Source: Gordonibacter sp034932485
GTDB taxonomy: Bacteria > Actinomycetota > Coriobacteriia > Coriobacteriales > Eggerthellaceae
DNA length: 64,000 nt
Reading direction: 5' to 3'
Assembly: GCA_034932485.1 (NCBI GenBank)
Contig: JAYFOQ010000004.1
Location: 9,737 to 73,736, forward strand
Numbering within the stretch: the first letter of the stretch is position 1; each line of letters opens with the position of its first letter. A program made the translations under genes and the position numbers. Under the pieces are notes generated by a model that was not told where the DNA came from, searched no databases, and was given only the letters and a program-made list of their open reading frames with translations. This document shows positions 42,750 to 52,318 of the stretch, one piece after another.

Positions 42750-45700
42750 CTAAGCCCCCTTGCCTGTCTTTCGCAACGAGCAGCCATCATAGAACGCACG
42801 CGGATGCGTGTCGCGGCAAGATCCACCATCTCGTCTATCTTAAGCGCCGTCAGAGTACTACCGTGCGCTTTAAGCTCATCGCGCACGCGGTCAACCGTCA
42901 CCGCATCAAGACCGCAGCCAAATGAATACAGTTCGACAAATTCCATGTCGTCCCTTTTCGCCACAAAGCGCGCAGCTCGCAAAATACGTTCGGGGTACTC
43001 CCATCTACTCTTTCCAACGCACGGTTTTTCCGCTTCCTCATCTGACTCCATCGGCAAAGAATCCTCGGTGAGAACAGCGAAGCCATACGATCTAAAGAGT
43101 TCAGGTATAGCATGATGCACAGAAGGATCAACATGATAAGGTCTTCCAGCAAGAACGACCCCCTGAATGCCGCGTGCTGCCATAAACGCAAGCGCCTCAG
43201 CCCCCGCCGCCACCATATCGCCCCGAAACCGAGACTGCTCTTCGATTGCATGAAACACCGCCCGCTCCACCTCGTCGAACAATAAATCGGGGGCAAGAGC
43301 ACGTAAGCTAGCGTGCAGTTCCGGCAACAGCCTTTCGTCGGGGCAAGTGCCGTCAAACAAGGCAGGTACATGGGGCGTAACAAGCTTAACCCCCTGATCG
43401 TGCACCATGTCGACGTTAGCGTCAAGAACGAAAGGGTATCCAGAAAGTACAGGACAAGCCTTCCCGCCAGTATACTCCGCATCCACAAAAGGAAGAAATA
43501 CCGCGGGGACGCCACGCTCCACCAAGTCAACCAAATGGGCATGCATAAGCTTCGCAGGGTAGCACAGCGATTCGGAGGGAATGGTCTCAAGCGCCTTTCC
43601 ACGCAGCGCATCTGTCGGAACATGTGACAACACGACCCTGAAACCCAGCTCCGTGAACAAGGTATGCCAAAAGGGATAGAGGTCATACATTCCTAATGCC
43701 CGAGGAAGACCGATGGCCCCCCGAGGAGCATCCTTCTCACTCCGCGCTTGGTAAGAAAATATCCGCTTTAAACGGTAGGCGAACAGATCGGGCAGATCGC
43801 TTCGTTCGTGCCCTTCGCCTAGACCACGCTCACATCGGTTTCCCATCGCAAAGGTGCGCACTCCATCGCCATCATCAAATAAGATAGTAGCTAGCTGACA
43901 GGCGTTTCCGCATAAATCACACGTCGTCTGCTTCATCGCAAATGAGAGATGTTCGACGTTCTTGCGCGATACCATGCGCGAAGACCGCCCCTCCTCCGCC
44001 CTGTCGCGCGCGATAAGTGCCGCACCGTACGCTCCCATATAAGCTGCGATATCAGGTCTCGACACTTCAGCTCCATAAAGTTTCTCGAATGCCCGCAATA
44101 CGGCATTGTTCATAAAGGTGCCGCCTTGCACGACAATACGCTTACCGAGCGAAGAGATATCGCGTGCCCTAATAACCTTATACACGGCATTGCGCACCAC
44201 CGAATACGCCAGACCGGCGGCAATATCACCCAAACAGGCTCCTTCTTTCTGAGCATGACGCACCCGAGAGGTCATAAATACCGTACAGCGTGTTCCTAAA
44301 TCAACCGGATTACTAGCGTGCATAGCCTCATCCAAGAAGCGGTCAAAACGCACATTCATAGACCATGCCATGCCACTAAGAAGGGCACCACATCCACTTG
44401 AGCATGCCTCGTTCAGCACGATATCGTCTACAACACCATCGCGCAGCCATGCGCATTTAATATCCTGTCCGCCAATATCTAAAATAAAATCGACATCTGG
44501 AACAAGCTTGCGCGCTGCTCGAACATGAGCAACCGTCTCCACCTCACCCGAATCGAGAGAGAACGCTCGTCTAAGCAACTCCTCGCCATACCCGGTAACC
44601 GTTACATGAGCAATATCAACCGCAAAGGTACCGTCATGACGCTGCGGCAAGTGCTTCCATAGATCAACGAGCATCGTCTGAGCCGCCTCAACGACACTAC
44701 CTGCCGAGCGCTCATAGTACGTTCTCAAAACGCGACCCGCCTGATCAATAAGTACATATTTTATTGCCTCGGATCCAGAATCGATGCCGAGAAACACGCT
44801 TCCCTCTGCGGTGGTCAGATTTGCCCGAGGCGCAACCGGCCCTTCATGACGTCGCATAAAATCTCGACACTCGTCATCGGAGGCGAAAAGTGCGTCCAAC
44901 CGCTCGAGTGTTGCGCCCTGCTCCCACGAAGTATCCTCGAGCCTCACAATGAGTTCTGGCAAAGTCGTCAAGGGGCCTGTCCACGAATCAAAAGCAGCCC
45001 CTTCTGCAACAAATAGATGGCCATCGGGGGGCACGATCACATGATCGTCGTCCAGATCGAGCCGCACCTTAAAACGATCACGCAGTGCCGAGAGGAAATG
45101 TAGCGGTCCTCCCAGTAAAGCAACCGTACCCCGGATTGGTCGCCCACAGGCCAAACCTGAAAGACACTGCGTTGCTACTGCATCAAACACTGAGCCAGCA
45201 ATATCTTCCTTTGAAACACCCTCGTTCAATAAAGGTCGTACATCCATCTGGGCGAACACGGCGCATCGCGATGCGATAGCATGGAAGGTGCGGCAGCCCA
45301 ATGCCGCGAAGTTGAGCTTCTCTGAACTCAGATCCATCATAGCGGCTATCGTGTCAATAAAACCACCGGTGCCACCTGCGCATGTGCTATTCATACGCAG
45401 TTCTTCTCCATCCGACAAGAACAGAATCTTCGAATCTTCTCCGCCTATCTCAATAGCAACATCTGTCTGAGGGATGCGTCGTGCAATAGCACAACGAGCG
45501 GCAATAACCTCTTGAACGAAGGGAAGATCGAATAATTCTGCAAATTGCATACCTGCTGAACCGGTAACCCCAATGGTCATACCCTCGCAAGGAAAGCGTC
45601 GGTAGGCCTGCCTCAAGGTATACCGCAACGTTTCGAACACATTGGACAAATGTCGCTCATATGAATCATAGAGTAGATTCAGTTCATCATCGAGCACAAC

Positions 45701-45751
45701 AAGTTTGATAGTTTTAGAGCCGATATCCACACCCAAATGAAGCACATCCAT
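42746..45751 (-). CDS. Double-domain 2-hydroxyacyl-CoA dehydratase activase (BadF/BcrAD ATPase) with DUF2229
   Basis: 1001 residues. Two ASKHA ATPase domains in tandem each keep the cluster cysteines of HgdC-type activators: NSTCAGGTGGFID with ASRCAVFAQ, and NEACSSGCGALL with GTRCTVFMTS. Residues ~600-1000 match DUF2229 (AIGLPRALGMYDLYPFW, CYPAKLMHAHL). Such proteins use ATP to inject an electron into a radical dehydratase or related enzyme. No dehydratase subunit genes lie nearby, so the client is elsewhere. The start is ATG 45751 or GTG 45745, the latter better spaced from AAGAAGGGA. A zinc-ribbon gene precedes it by 24 bases. Confidence 0.9.
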   Translation of the reverse strand: MDVLHLGVDIGSKTIKLVVLDDELNLLYDSYERHLSNVFETLRYTLRQAYRRFPCEGMTIGVTGSAGMQFAELFDLPFVQEVIAARCAIARRIPQTDVAIEIGGEDSKILFLSDGEELRMNSTCAGGTGGFIDTIAAMMDLSSEKLNFAALGCRTFHAIASRCAVFAQMDVRPLLNEGVSKEDIAGSVFDAVATQCLSGLACGRPIRGTVALLGGPLHFLSALRDRFKVRLDLDDDHVIVPPDGHLFVAEGAAFDSWTGPLTTLPELIVRLEDTSWEQGATLERLDALFASDDECRDFMRRHEGPVAPRANLTTAEGSVFLGIDSGSEAIKYVLIDQAGRVLRTYYERSAGSVVEAAQTMLVDLWKHLPQRHDGTFAVDIAHVTVTGYGEELLRRAFSLDSGEVETVAHVRAARKLVPDVDFILDIGGQDIKCAWLRDGVVDDIVLNEACSSGCGALLSGMAWSMNVRFDRFLDEAMHASNPVDLGTRCTVFMTSRVRHAQKEGACLGDIAAGLAYSVVRNAVYKVIRARDISSLGKRIVVQGGTFMNNAVLRAFEKLYGAEVSRPDIAAYMGAYGAALIARDRAEEGRSSRMVSRKNVEHLSFAMKQTTCDLCGNACQLATILFDDGDGVRTFAMGNRCERGLGEGHERSDLPDLFAYRLKRIFSYQARSEKDAPRGAIGLPRALGMYDLYPFWHTLFTELGFRVVLSHVPTDALRGKALETIPSESLCYPAKLMHAHLVDLVERGVPAVFLPFVDAEYTGGKACPVLSGYPFVLDANVDMVHDQGVKLVTPHVPALFDGTCPDERLLPELHASLRALAPDLLFDEVERAVFHAIEEQSRFRGDMVAAGAEALAFMAARGIQGVVLAGRPYHVDPSVHHAIPELFRSYGFAVLTEDSLPMESDEEAEKPCVGKSRWEYPERILRAARFVAKRDDMEFVELYSFGCGLDAVTVDRVRDELKAHGSTLTALKIDEMVDLAATRIRVRSMMAARCERQARGLR

Positions 45752-45775
45752 TCCCTTCTTCTCGGCGGTCGTCTG

Positions 45776-46060
45776 CTACGATTGTGCAGAATTATCCCGG
45801 GGGAACGACGGCGCAGAACCCGCTTGGTTTTGACGCCGCGCCTTGGCAGCTGCTGCAAGCATCAAGATGTTGTTATGCTCAGCCTTTTTCTTGTCAATAT
45901 AAGCCTGTTTTGCCCGCGCTCGCATACTGTCTGTAATAGGCGTTCCACAGTTCGCGCAAGCATCATCGAGCAGATTAATATCGTTCCCACAACCTGCACA
46001 AACCGCATGCTTGTCATAACATTTGCCACAACGAGAACAATCTGTACAAGCAAACGTCAT
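45776..46060 (-). CDS. Small double zinc-ribbon protein
   Basis: 94 residues. The first half has CxxC pairs spaced as zinc ribbons (CTDCSRCGKC, CAGCGND, CANCGTP); the second half is an Ala/Lys/Arg-rich helix and polar tail. GGAGGTG is seven bases before ATG 46060. It sits directly upstream of the activase genes and is probably co-transcribed. No function is known; it could be a metal-dependent adaptor for the activase. Confidence 0.75.
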   Translation of the reverse strand: MTFACTDCSRCGKCYDKHAVCAGCGNDINLLDDACANCGTPITDSMRARAKQAYIDKKKAEHNNILMLAAAAKARRQNQAGSAPSFPRDNSAQS

Positions 46061-46151
46061 AGAGAACACCTCCGTATTAAGTGAGTAGGAAATATGAGAC
46101 ACGCCCGCAATATACCAGCAGTAGACAAGCCGTATTCAACCTGCCACAAGC

Positions 46152-46183
46152 AGGTATCGCCCGCCGTTTGGCGGGCGATACCT
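46152..46183. terminator. Perfect hairpin after the Fe-S subunit gene
   Basis: A 14-bp GC-rich stem (46152-46165 with 46170-46183) and four-base loop GTTT. It separates the molybdoenzyme transcript from the activase group. No U-run is present. Confidence 0.6.
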
Positions 46184-46193
46184 CAAATATCCA

Positions 46194-46526
46194 CTAGCGA
46201 TACAACGCCAGATGCCCGTCGGTCTTGTCTGCCAACTCGCACATCTCGTCTAACTCACCTACGTGGAGCGCCCTCGAGATGCAGATGGCGGCACAGGGAG
46301 CTTTGCCTTCTTCCTTCTCGAGACAGTAAGCGCACTTATCCAAGCGGTATGGGTAGGGCGACATAAACATTTCGGGCCTACCGTCTACTTTGTCAGGCTT
46401 GCCTAAAAATACGCGCATGTACGTTTCGGTTACGGGCAACTGATAATAATCTTGACACGCGAGCTGACAAGCAGAGCAGCCCACGCAATAGTCGAGCTCA
46501 ACGAGCACGCCAATCTTCTTAGCCAT
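46194..46526 (-). CDS. Short two-cluster ferredoxin subunit of the cytoplasmic molybdoenzyme
   Basis: 110 residues, about half the length of DmsB-type subunits. It has eight cysteines in two groups, C14-C17-C20-C24 and C65-C68-C78-C82, enough for two [4Fe-4S] clusters. It has no signal peptide. AAGGGA precedes ATG 46526. The gene follows the molybdoenzyme by 73 bases and no membrane-anchor subunit is present, so it is probably a soluble electron donor to that enzyme. Confidence 0.85.
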   Translation of the reverse strand: MAKKIGVLVELDYCVGCSACQLACQDYYQLPVTETYMRVFLGKPDKVDGRPEMFMSPYPYRLDKCAYCLEKEEGKAPCAAICISRALHVGELDEMCELADKTDGHLALYR

Positions 46527-46599
46527 GATTTTTCCCTTCATTATCAAGCAAATGGGTCCGGTAAAGGCTCCGCCGATCTACTTAATCGACGGAACATTG

Positions 46600-49017
46600 C
46601 TATTCCGAAAACTTCGTAACCTTACACAGGCTGCTGCGCATAGGTGCTGCGCCGAATCCGGGGTCAGAACCATCAGCCGTAGTCAAAACATTCGGATTAG
46701 CCTGATCCCAGCTAAAGCCAGGCAGGTTCAATTCGTCGCAGGAGTGCTTGTAGTTCGGGCGACACATACTCACCGCGCCTTTGATAACGCCCTTGGAGAT
46801 ACGAGCCTTTGCCTTGATTTTTCCGCGCAAGCTCTCCACCCACAGCCACTCGCCTTCAGAAATTTGACGCGCCCGTGCATCCTCTTCATTCAACTCGATA
46901 TAGGGCCACGGCTCCAAGATGCGTTGGTGTGCAATATTGGTCCAAGCCGAGTGGTAAAACGCGTAGTCGCGAGCACCCGTGGTCAGGCACAAATCGTATT
47001 CCTGATACAGCTCCGGCGTCGAATAGGGGCTCTCAAACGGCTCCCTGTAGCTCGGCAGCGGCGAATCGTAACCATAAGAAGGCATCTGCTCGGAGTACAC
47101 CTCGATACGCATGGTGGGAGTCTGAAACTTCACCAAACCCTTCTCGTGCTGACGGGTCGTACGTTTCTCGCCGCCGTACTCTACGAAGTAGCCAATCTTT
47201 GCCGCTTCCTCGTAATCGGTGATAGGCTCCTTGCCATTGGGTATCAGATGGAACTCGTTGAGGCGCCACAGTTGCATCTCTTCGGAGCTCTCCCAAGGCC
47301 ACAGTTCGGGGTCGAAGCGTTTACCCAAGTTACGCATAAAGTCCCAGTCATCCCATGCTTCGCCAGGGGCCTTGACAGCCTTCTGTGGAATATTGAATGG
47401 GCACGGCTCAGGATATAACTCTTCATCAAAGTTGCCTACACGCTCTGACCAGTGTGCTGCAGGCAACACAATGTCAGCCAACTCGGCACCCGGCGTCATG
47501 AAGTAATCCATATTTACATTCAGCTCAAGGACATCAGACATAAGAGCCTCATGGATCTTGGTGGAGTTCTCAAAGCAACCCAACGGGTCGTTGGCTACGG
47601 AAATCATAACCTTGACAGGCCAGGGCTCGCCCGTGATCATAGCATCCCATACATCGTTAGGGATATTGGCGTTGCCGTATACTTGTGTATACATAGGATG
47701 CTTGTCATAACCAAGACGAAGCTTAGAAGGCACGCGGTCGTATGCGGTAATCTTCGGGTCAAGCATGAACTCCCAGAACGTATTGAAGTAAATACCACCC
47801 TTATCATCCAGCGGCGGATTCAGCAGAAGCTGTAGCAGCGTAATAGCGCGACCGGATTGCAGAGCATTCGAAGTCATCATGCAAGCACCGAGGTACGCAG
47901 TAAGCAAGGATGGCTTGCCATCAGTAGGATTCGTAATGATGTCGAACATCTCCAGAATCTTATCAACGGGCGTCCAGGTGACGGAAGAAACCTTCTCGGG
48001 CGTCCACACCGCAACTTCTTCCTTGTACGTTTGAATAGCTGTCTTACACACCTTCTTGCTGCCGTCGGCCATCGTAAGTTCATACTCACCCTCGAGCGTC
48101 GGAGCCACACCTTCACGGGCAAACGACTCAGTTTCGGGATACCATACAACCGGAGTGCCCGAGATCTCATCCCACACAACATAATGCTCGGAGGCCACAT
48201 CCCCCGCGTCAGCGACGAGATCGGCCTCGCGAATCATCATGCGAGTCTCTGCATCTACCAAAAACGGCGCATTAGTCCATTTTGTCAGCAGATCGTGAGC
48301 CGCCAGATGCTTACCATGCTGGAACATCAGATTCGTCAAACCTAATGCCAACGCGCCATCGGTGCCAGGACGGACCGGCACCCATAGATCAGCTTTAGCC
48401 GCAATGTCGCGGAACACAGGATCAACTACGACCACATGGGCGCCATTACGCTTGGCATCCATGATACGCAAGCCACTGTACTGACGTGAGCGAATAGGAT
48501 TTGTACCCCACATAACGATAGACCCGGCATTGCGATAGTCGCATGCTTCGTGCGGATGGAACATGCGACCATAGGTCACATGAGTCTGGGCAAGGTTCGG
48601 CAACAGGCAGACATGCGTCGGCCATACCTTGCCGCCGCCGTTCCAGGTGTTATTCAGACGATCGAGGAAATGATTCGAACCGCGACCGGTACCTTGCGAA
48701 ATAATAACCGACTCGGGACCGTAGTTTTCAATGGTCTCGCGAATTTTCTTCTCGATGATATCAAGTGCATCATCCCAACTGATACGCTCCCACTTGCCCT
48801 CACCGCGCTTGCCAGCTCGCTTCAGAGGATACTTAAGACGATCGGGATGCGCATGAATCTCTTGAGCAGAAAACGCCTTCACACACAAGATGCCGTCATT
48901 GACCGGATTTTCCTGATCACCCTCGACACGTACGATCTCGTCGTTGTCGTTGACCGTAAGAACAACGCCACATTTGGAATGGCAGTCGAAGCAAACGGTC
49001 CTAACTTTCTTCTCCAT
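46600..49017 (-). CDS. Cytoplasmic molybdopterin oxidoreductase, possibly a reductive dehydroxylase
   Basis: 805 residues of the DMSO reductase superfamily. The [4Fe-4S] site is C9-x2-C12-x3-C16-x28-C45. WPTHVCLLPN puts Cys137 where Mo/W ligands lie. MWGTNPIRSR and DPVFRDIAAKADLWVPVRPG are pterin-binding blocks. There is no Tat signal, unlike the enzyme at 31803, so it works in the cytoplasm. With a short ferredoxin, an aromatic-acid-type MFS carrier and a LysR regulator, the locus resembles gut Eggerthellaceae catechol dehydroxylase loci; acetylene hydratase and transhydroxylase relatives are alternatives. Substrate assignment is inference. Confidence 0.88.
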   Translation of the reverse strand: MEKKVRTVCFDCHSKCGVVLTVNDNDEIVRVEGDQENPVNDGILCVKAFSAQEIHAHPDRLKYPLKRAGKRGEGKWERISWDDALDIIEKKIRETIENYGPESVIISQGTGRGSNHFLDRLNNTWNGGGKVWPTHVCLLPNLAQTHVTYGRMFHPHEACDYRNAGSIVMWGTNPIRSRQYSGLRIMDAKRNGAHVVVVDPVFRDIAAKADLWVPVRPGTDGALALGLTNLMFQHGKHLAAHDLLTKWTNAPFLVDAETRMMIREADLVADAGDVASEHYVVWDEISGTPVVWYPETESFAREGVAPTLEGEYELTMADGSKKVCKTAIQTYKEEVAVWTPEKVSSVTWTPVDKILEMFDIITNPTDGKPSLLTAYLGACMMTSNALQSGRAITLLQLLLNPPLDDKGGIYFNTFWEFMLDPKITAYDRVPSKLRLGYDKHPMYTQVYGNANIPNDVWDAMITGEPWPVKVMISVANDPLGCFENSTKIHEALMSDVLELNVNMDYFMTPGAELADIVLPAAHWSERVGNFDEELYPEPCPFNIPQKAVKAPGEAWDDWDFMRNLGKRFDPELWPWESSEEMQLWRLNEFHLIPNGKEPITDYEEAAKIGYFVEYGGEKRTTRQHEKGLVKFQTPTMRIEVYSEQMPSYGYDSPLPSYREPFESPYSTPELYQEYDLCLTTGARDYAFYHSAWTNIAHQRILEPWPYIELNEEDARARQISEGEWLWVESLRGKIKAKARISKGVIKGAVSMCRPNYKHSCDELNLPGFSWDQANPNVLTTADGSDPGFGAAPMRSSLCKVTKFSE

Positions 49018-49154
49018 GATGTACCTCCATTTTTGTTTTACTCGTCACTTCGCAGGCCAAGGCGTGCGAAGAAGAACCCAAGCTTAGCTCCGCGTCACTC
49101 ATGACACATCAAGCGGTTTTCGTTGCAGAACATAATAATGAGATGGCACAGGGG

Positions 49155-50519
49155 CTAGAATTTCTTATCTTTCGTTTCTGGACCCAGCAGAAACACCAGC
49201 AGACCAGGGATAATAACCATAGCGGCCGCGATATACATAGTTGCATATACGCCAAAGCTCGTCATAACACCAGCCAATACGACAGGACCGACGATAGAAC
49301 CCATACGCCCCCACGAAGTGGCCAGACCATTGCCTGTCGTGCGAATACCGGTTTCATACAACTCGGGTGTATACAGAGCCATCATCATGGCGTTTAAGTA
49401 CTTACCGAATTGGTACAAAATGCCGGTGACGATAAGCATGACGAACGTTGTTGATGCCCCATAGGCAATACCAAAGATCGAAGTACACAGTCCGGCAACA
49501 AGAAACGTCTTTTTGCGGCCGAATTTTTTTGCTGACCAGCTAGCAAAGAACCACGCCGGAATACCACCTAAAATACCGATAGTTACAAACCCTGTAGACT
49601 GCACGACATCGAACCCTTTTTCAATAAGAATGGTGGTAAGCCACGTGGTCAGACCATAGTCACTGAACATCGAAATAAACCACACAAAGAAACACAGGAC
49701 CGTAACCTTGAGGTATTTTGCGCTAAACAGCTCCTTGAATGTTGCCTTAGTGTTCGTACGCTGAACAATCTCAACCGGCGGGAGCTGCTTGTGTCGCGCG
49801 ATTGCCTCCTGCTCAAACTTTGTACAAATGGCATCAGCTTCTTCATAGCGCCCTTTCGCTTCAAGCCAAAGCGGCGATTCAGGACAGGTCTTTATAATCC
49901 CTAAGACAAACAGTGCCGGAAAAGCTTCGGCGAGATACACGCCACGCCAGTCAAAGTGAGGAAGAATCAGCACGGTGAGCACGCCCGCAACGGCAAAACC
50001 CAGCGGTGTCATAAGCTGATACAGCGTCATGAACTTCGGCCGATCTTTCGCCGATACGATTTCGCTCAAATAGCTAAGCGCAACAGGAAATTGAGCACCC
50101 AAGCCAATACCCAGAATGAAACGCATAACAAACAAATAGTAGATATTCGGCGAAAACACTAATGCAAAACCAGCAACACCCCAGATAAGCATAGAAGCAA
50201 TAATGGTTTTTTTACGACCAACCTTATCAGCAATGCGTCCGGCAAAAATGGCACCAAAAAACATGCCCAGGAAGCAAATGGACGAATAATACCCGCCTGT
50301 GGCCGCATCCATGCCAAAATAATCTCGGATGGTCGGCATGAGAAAACTGGTGCCTCCCAAATCAATGGTCTCGGCAAACCACCCCATAAGTACAAAAAAG
50401 ATAATGAGCATTGTGTGCGGCGACGTAGGAATACGGTTCATGCGATCGGCTACAGTAACGCACCCGCCCCCCTTGACTGCAGGCACAACGGAGTCTACAG
50501 AAACAACAGCATCTGCCAT
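49155..50519 (-). CDS. MFS transporter, aromatic acid/sugar-porter type
   Basis: 454 residues, twelve transmembrane segments. MFS motif A is GRIADKVGRKK after TM2, and CPESPLWLEAKGRYEEA lies after TM6; the first helix has MGWFAETIDLGG. The pattern fits AAHS/MHS-like importers of aromatic or organic acids. AAGGAGG is eight bases before ATG 50519. It is upstream of the cytoplasmic molybdoenzyme on the same strand (137-base gap) and is probably its substrate importer. Confidence 0.85.
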   Translation of the reverse strand: MADAVVSVDSVVPAVKGGGCVTVADRMNRIPTSPHTMLIIFFVLMGWFAETIDLGGTSFLMPTIRDYFGMDAATGGYYSSICFLGMFFGAIFAGRIADKVGRKKTIIASMLIWGVAGFALVFSPNIYYLFVMRFILGIGLGAQFPVALSYLSEIVSAKDRPKFMTLYQLMTPLGFAVAGVLTVLILPHFDWRGVYLAEAFPALFVLGIIKTCPESPLWLEAKGRYEEADAICTKFEQEAIARHKQLPPVEIVQRTNTKATFKELFSAKYLKVTVLCFFVWFISMFSDYGLTTWLTTILIEKGFDVVQSTGFVTIGILGGIPAWFFASWSAKKFGRKKTFLVAGLCTSIFGIAYGASTTFVMLIVTGILYQFGKYLNAMMMALYTPELYETGIRTTGNGLATSWGRMGSIVGPVVLAGVMTSFGVYATMYIAAAMVIIPGLLVFLLGPETKDKKF

Positions 50520-50841
50520 GAGGTAAACCTCCTTGATTTGAAATCCCCCCTATGTGGATTAACAGCTCAGCGCAATCGACAGAGAACGATCTATCGAAAT
50601 ACCACCCCCTCCATTCGCTCTCGTCAAACCCACCCTGCAAACATAAGATACTCGGCTCCAAAGCGATGGTCGATCAATGGCTCGTTTCGCCGATTAAACG
50701 AATTGATAGGATGATAAAAAGACATACCTAAGCTTTACACTCGGTAAAATTAATTAAGAAGACAGCCTTACAGAGTCCTACTGCCAGGATTCTGTAAGGC
50801 TGTCTTCTTAAAGAATCTTTTTTGCGCTATCCAGCGCTTAT
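50520..50841. other. 322-base gap with a 25-bp hairpin
   Basis: Holds the promoter region of the MFS/molybdoenzyme genes and, at 50755-50810, a 25-bp hairpin. No ORF or clear promoter hexamers were identified. Confidence 0.5.
50755..50810. terminator. Very long bidirectional terminator hairpin
   Basis: A 25-bp stem with a single G-T wobble pairs 50755-50779 with 50786-50810 around a six-base loop. On the plus side AAAGAATCTTTTTT follows; on the minus side AATTAATTTTACC follows. It ends the LysR transcript and could also terminate an antisense transcript. Confidence 0.85.
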
Positions 50842-51804
50842 CTATGCTAAATCGAAGACATCGGCGTAGCGTGGCTGCTGGTACGTTTCGCTTATCGTCT
50901 TTTTAATACAGTCAATAACTGTATCCACACGACTTGAGGCCCGATTTTCCGGTGTTGACAGCAAGCCGAATTCCGTACTGAAGAAGTCTTCGGTAGGCAC
51001 GGTAACCACACGACTAGGCAATGTTCGCAATCCTTCAACCAGCTTAGGCGCGAATCCAACAGCCTGATGTTCTAAAATCTGAGAAAATAAAACCGTTCCA
51101 GCGTTTGTCACCGTCTTCACATTCTCCTCGCGAATGTAATCATCCAACGCATCGCCCAGCACCGTATCTTGATAGCGCGCGACAGGATACGGATCGATAT
51201 CGGATGGGCGCACGTGCTTCTGCTTTGCTAGGGGCGAAAAAGCTGAGACCATGGCAACCAGAGGAGATGACAGAAGGGGTTCGTACACCATGCCGTGTTC
51301 TTTTACCATCTCATCGATGAAATCATGGTACTTATCTGTGGCGGGAAGAGAAACGATGCCGAACGCACCCTCTCCGTCACGCGACAAGATATGAGGCACG
51401 ATACGATAAAGATTTGATTCATTCAGTTTCACTTCAAATGCAAATTGACCCGGGCGCTGAAGATCCAGCAAGGCCACGAGATACTGAGAGGCACACGATG
51501 TTGCAGTGATACGCACGCTGCCTTTTGGTGGCCTCATATCGGCCAGCTTATATTCGGTCAGCGACCCCCTGGCATTGTCATACAGATCAACAATGGCATC
51601 GATTCGATGGCTAAGCTCTTCACCAGCAGGCGTAAGCGCAACCATATTATTTTGGTAGGTCATCAACGTAACACCAAAATCTTTTTCAAGTTGATGGAGT
51701 GCACGGCTAAGCCCTTGTGGCGTCATAAAGTGCTGAGCGGCAGTTTTAGAAATCGAAAGCGTACGCGAGAAATCCTTAAAATAGTACAAGTATTCGATAT
51801 GCAT
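50842..51804 (-). CDS. LysR-family transcriptional regulator
   Basis: 320 residues: N-terminal winged helix (SRTLSISKTAAQHFMTPQG, SRALHQLEKDFGVTLM), then a periplasmic-binding-like effector domain. AAAGGTG is seven bases before ATG 51804. It lies upstream of the MFS carrier and molybdoenzyme on the same strand, separated by a strong terminator, so it is transcribed alone and is the likely activator of that locus in response to its substrate. Confidence 0.92.
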   Translation of the reverse strand: MHIEYLYYFKDFSRTLSISKTAAQHFMTPQGLSRALHQLEKDFGVTLMTYQNNMVALTPAGEELSHRIDAIVDLYDNARGSLTEYKLADMRPPKGSVRITATSCASQYLVALLDLQRPGQFAFEVKLNESNLYRIVPHILSRDGEGAFGIVSLPATDKYHDFIDEMVKEHGMVYEPLLSSPLVAMVSAFSPLAKQKHVRPSDIDPYPVARYQDTVLGDALDDYIREENVKTVTNAGTVLFSQILEHQAVGFAPKLVEGLRTLPSRVVTVPTEDFFSTEFGLLSTPENRASSRVDTVIDCIKKTISETYQQPRYADVFDLA

Positions 51805-51973
51805 GCAACCACACCTTTTCGACTTCCCCTAAGACGGATGTGTAGCGCCCGAACGCGACGACGCCGGCGACTATTTAGTCTACCGGACAGTCATCGCATC
51901 CGCAATTTCCTGACAGTCGTCATTATCATAAGAATCAAACGTCGTCAGATCTTTTCTTTGAGCTATCGCCTCG

Positions 51974-52180
51974 CTACCCCTTGGGTGGAGTTGGTGCTGC
52001 AGGAGCACCAGGCGCAGTGAGTTTTCCTGGCATGCGTGGAGCCGACGGCTCATCAGCAGCAGGCAGTGGCTCTTTACAAAACGGACACGCAACGGGTCGA
52101 AAGTTAGGCGACACAATTTTCTTTCCGCAAGCCGGGCACATAAGCGGTCCTGAAGTAGTATCTGGTGGTCTGAAACACAT
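51974..52180 (-). CDS. 68-residue zinc-ribbon protein (MCFRPP type)
   Basis: It begins MCFRPPDTTSG, then CPACGKK and CPFCKEPLP, a single zinc ribbon with a Pro/Ala-rich tail. AAAGGGGG lies seven bases before ATG 52180; the frame is open to 52261 but the short form has the ribosome-binding site. It lies 138 bases after an OFA-type carrier gene on the same strand and may be co-transcribed. Small proteins with this start occur in Eggerthellaceae as far as I recall; the function is unknown. Confidence 0.7.
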   Translation of the reverse strand: MCFRPPDTTSGPLMCPACGKKIVSPNFRPVACPFCKEPLPAADEPSAPRMPGKLTAPGAPAAPTPPKG

Positions 52181-52318
52181 AATGTTCCCCCTTTCTCCTC
52201 GATTTTGTCGAGGAATATCATTCGGCTTTTCCACTATAGAAAAATGTCGACAAGGGAACAAACAACGAACACGACGATCACCTTCAACTGTTTGTTGTGC
52301 GAAGGTGATATCACTCTT

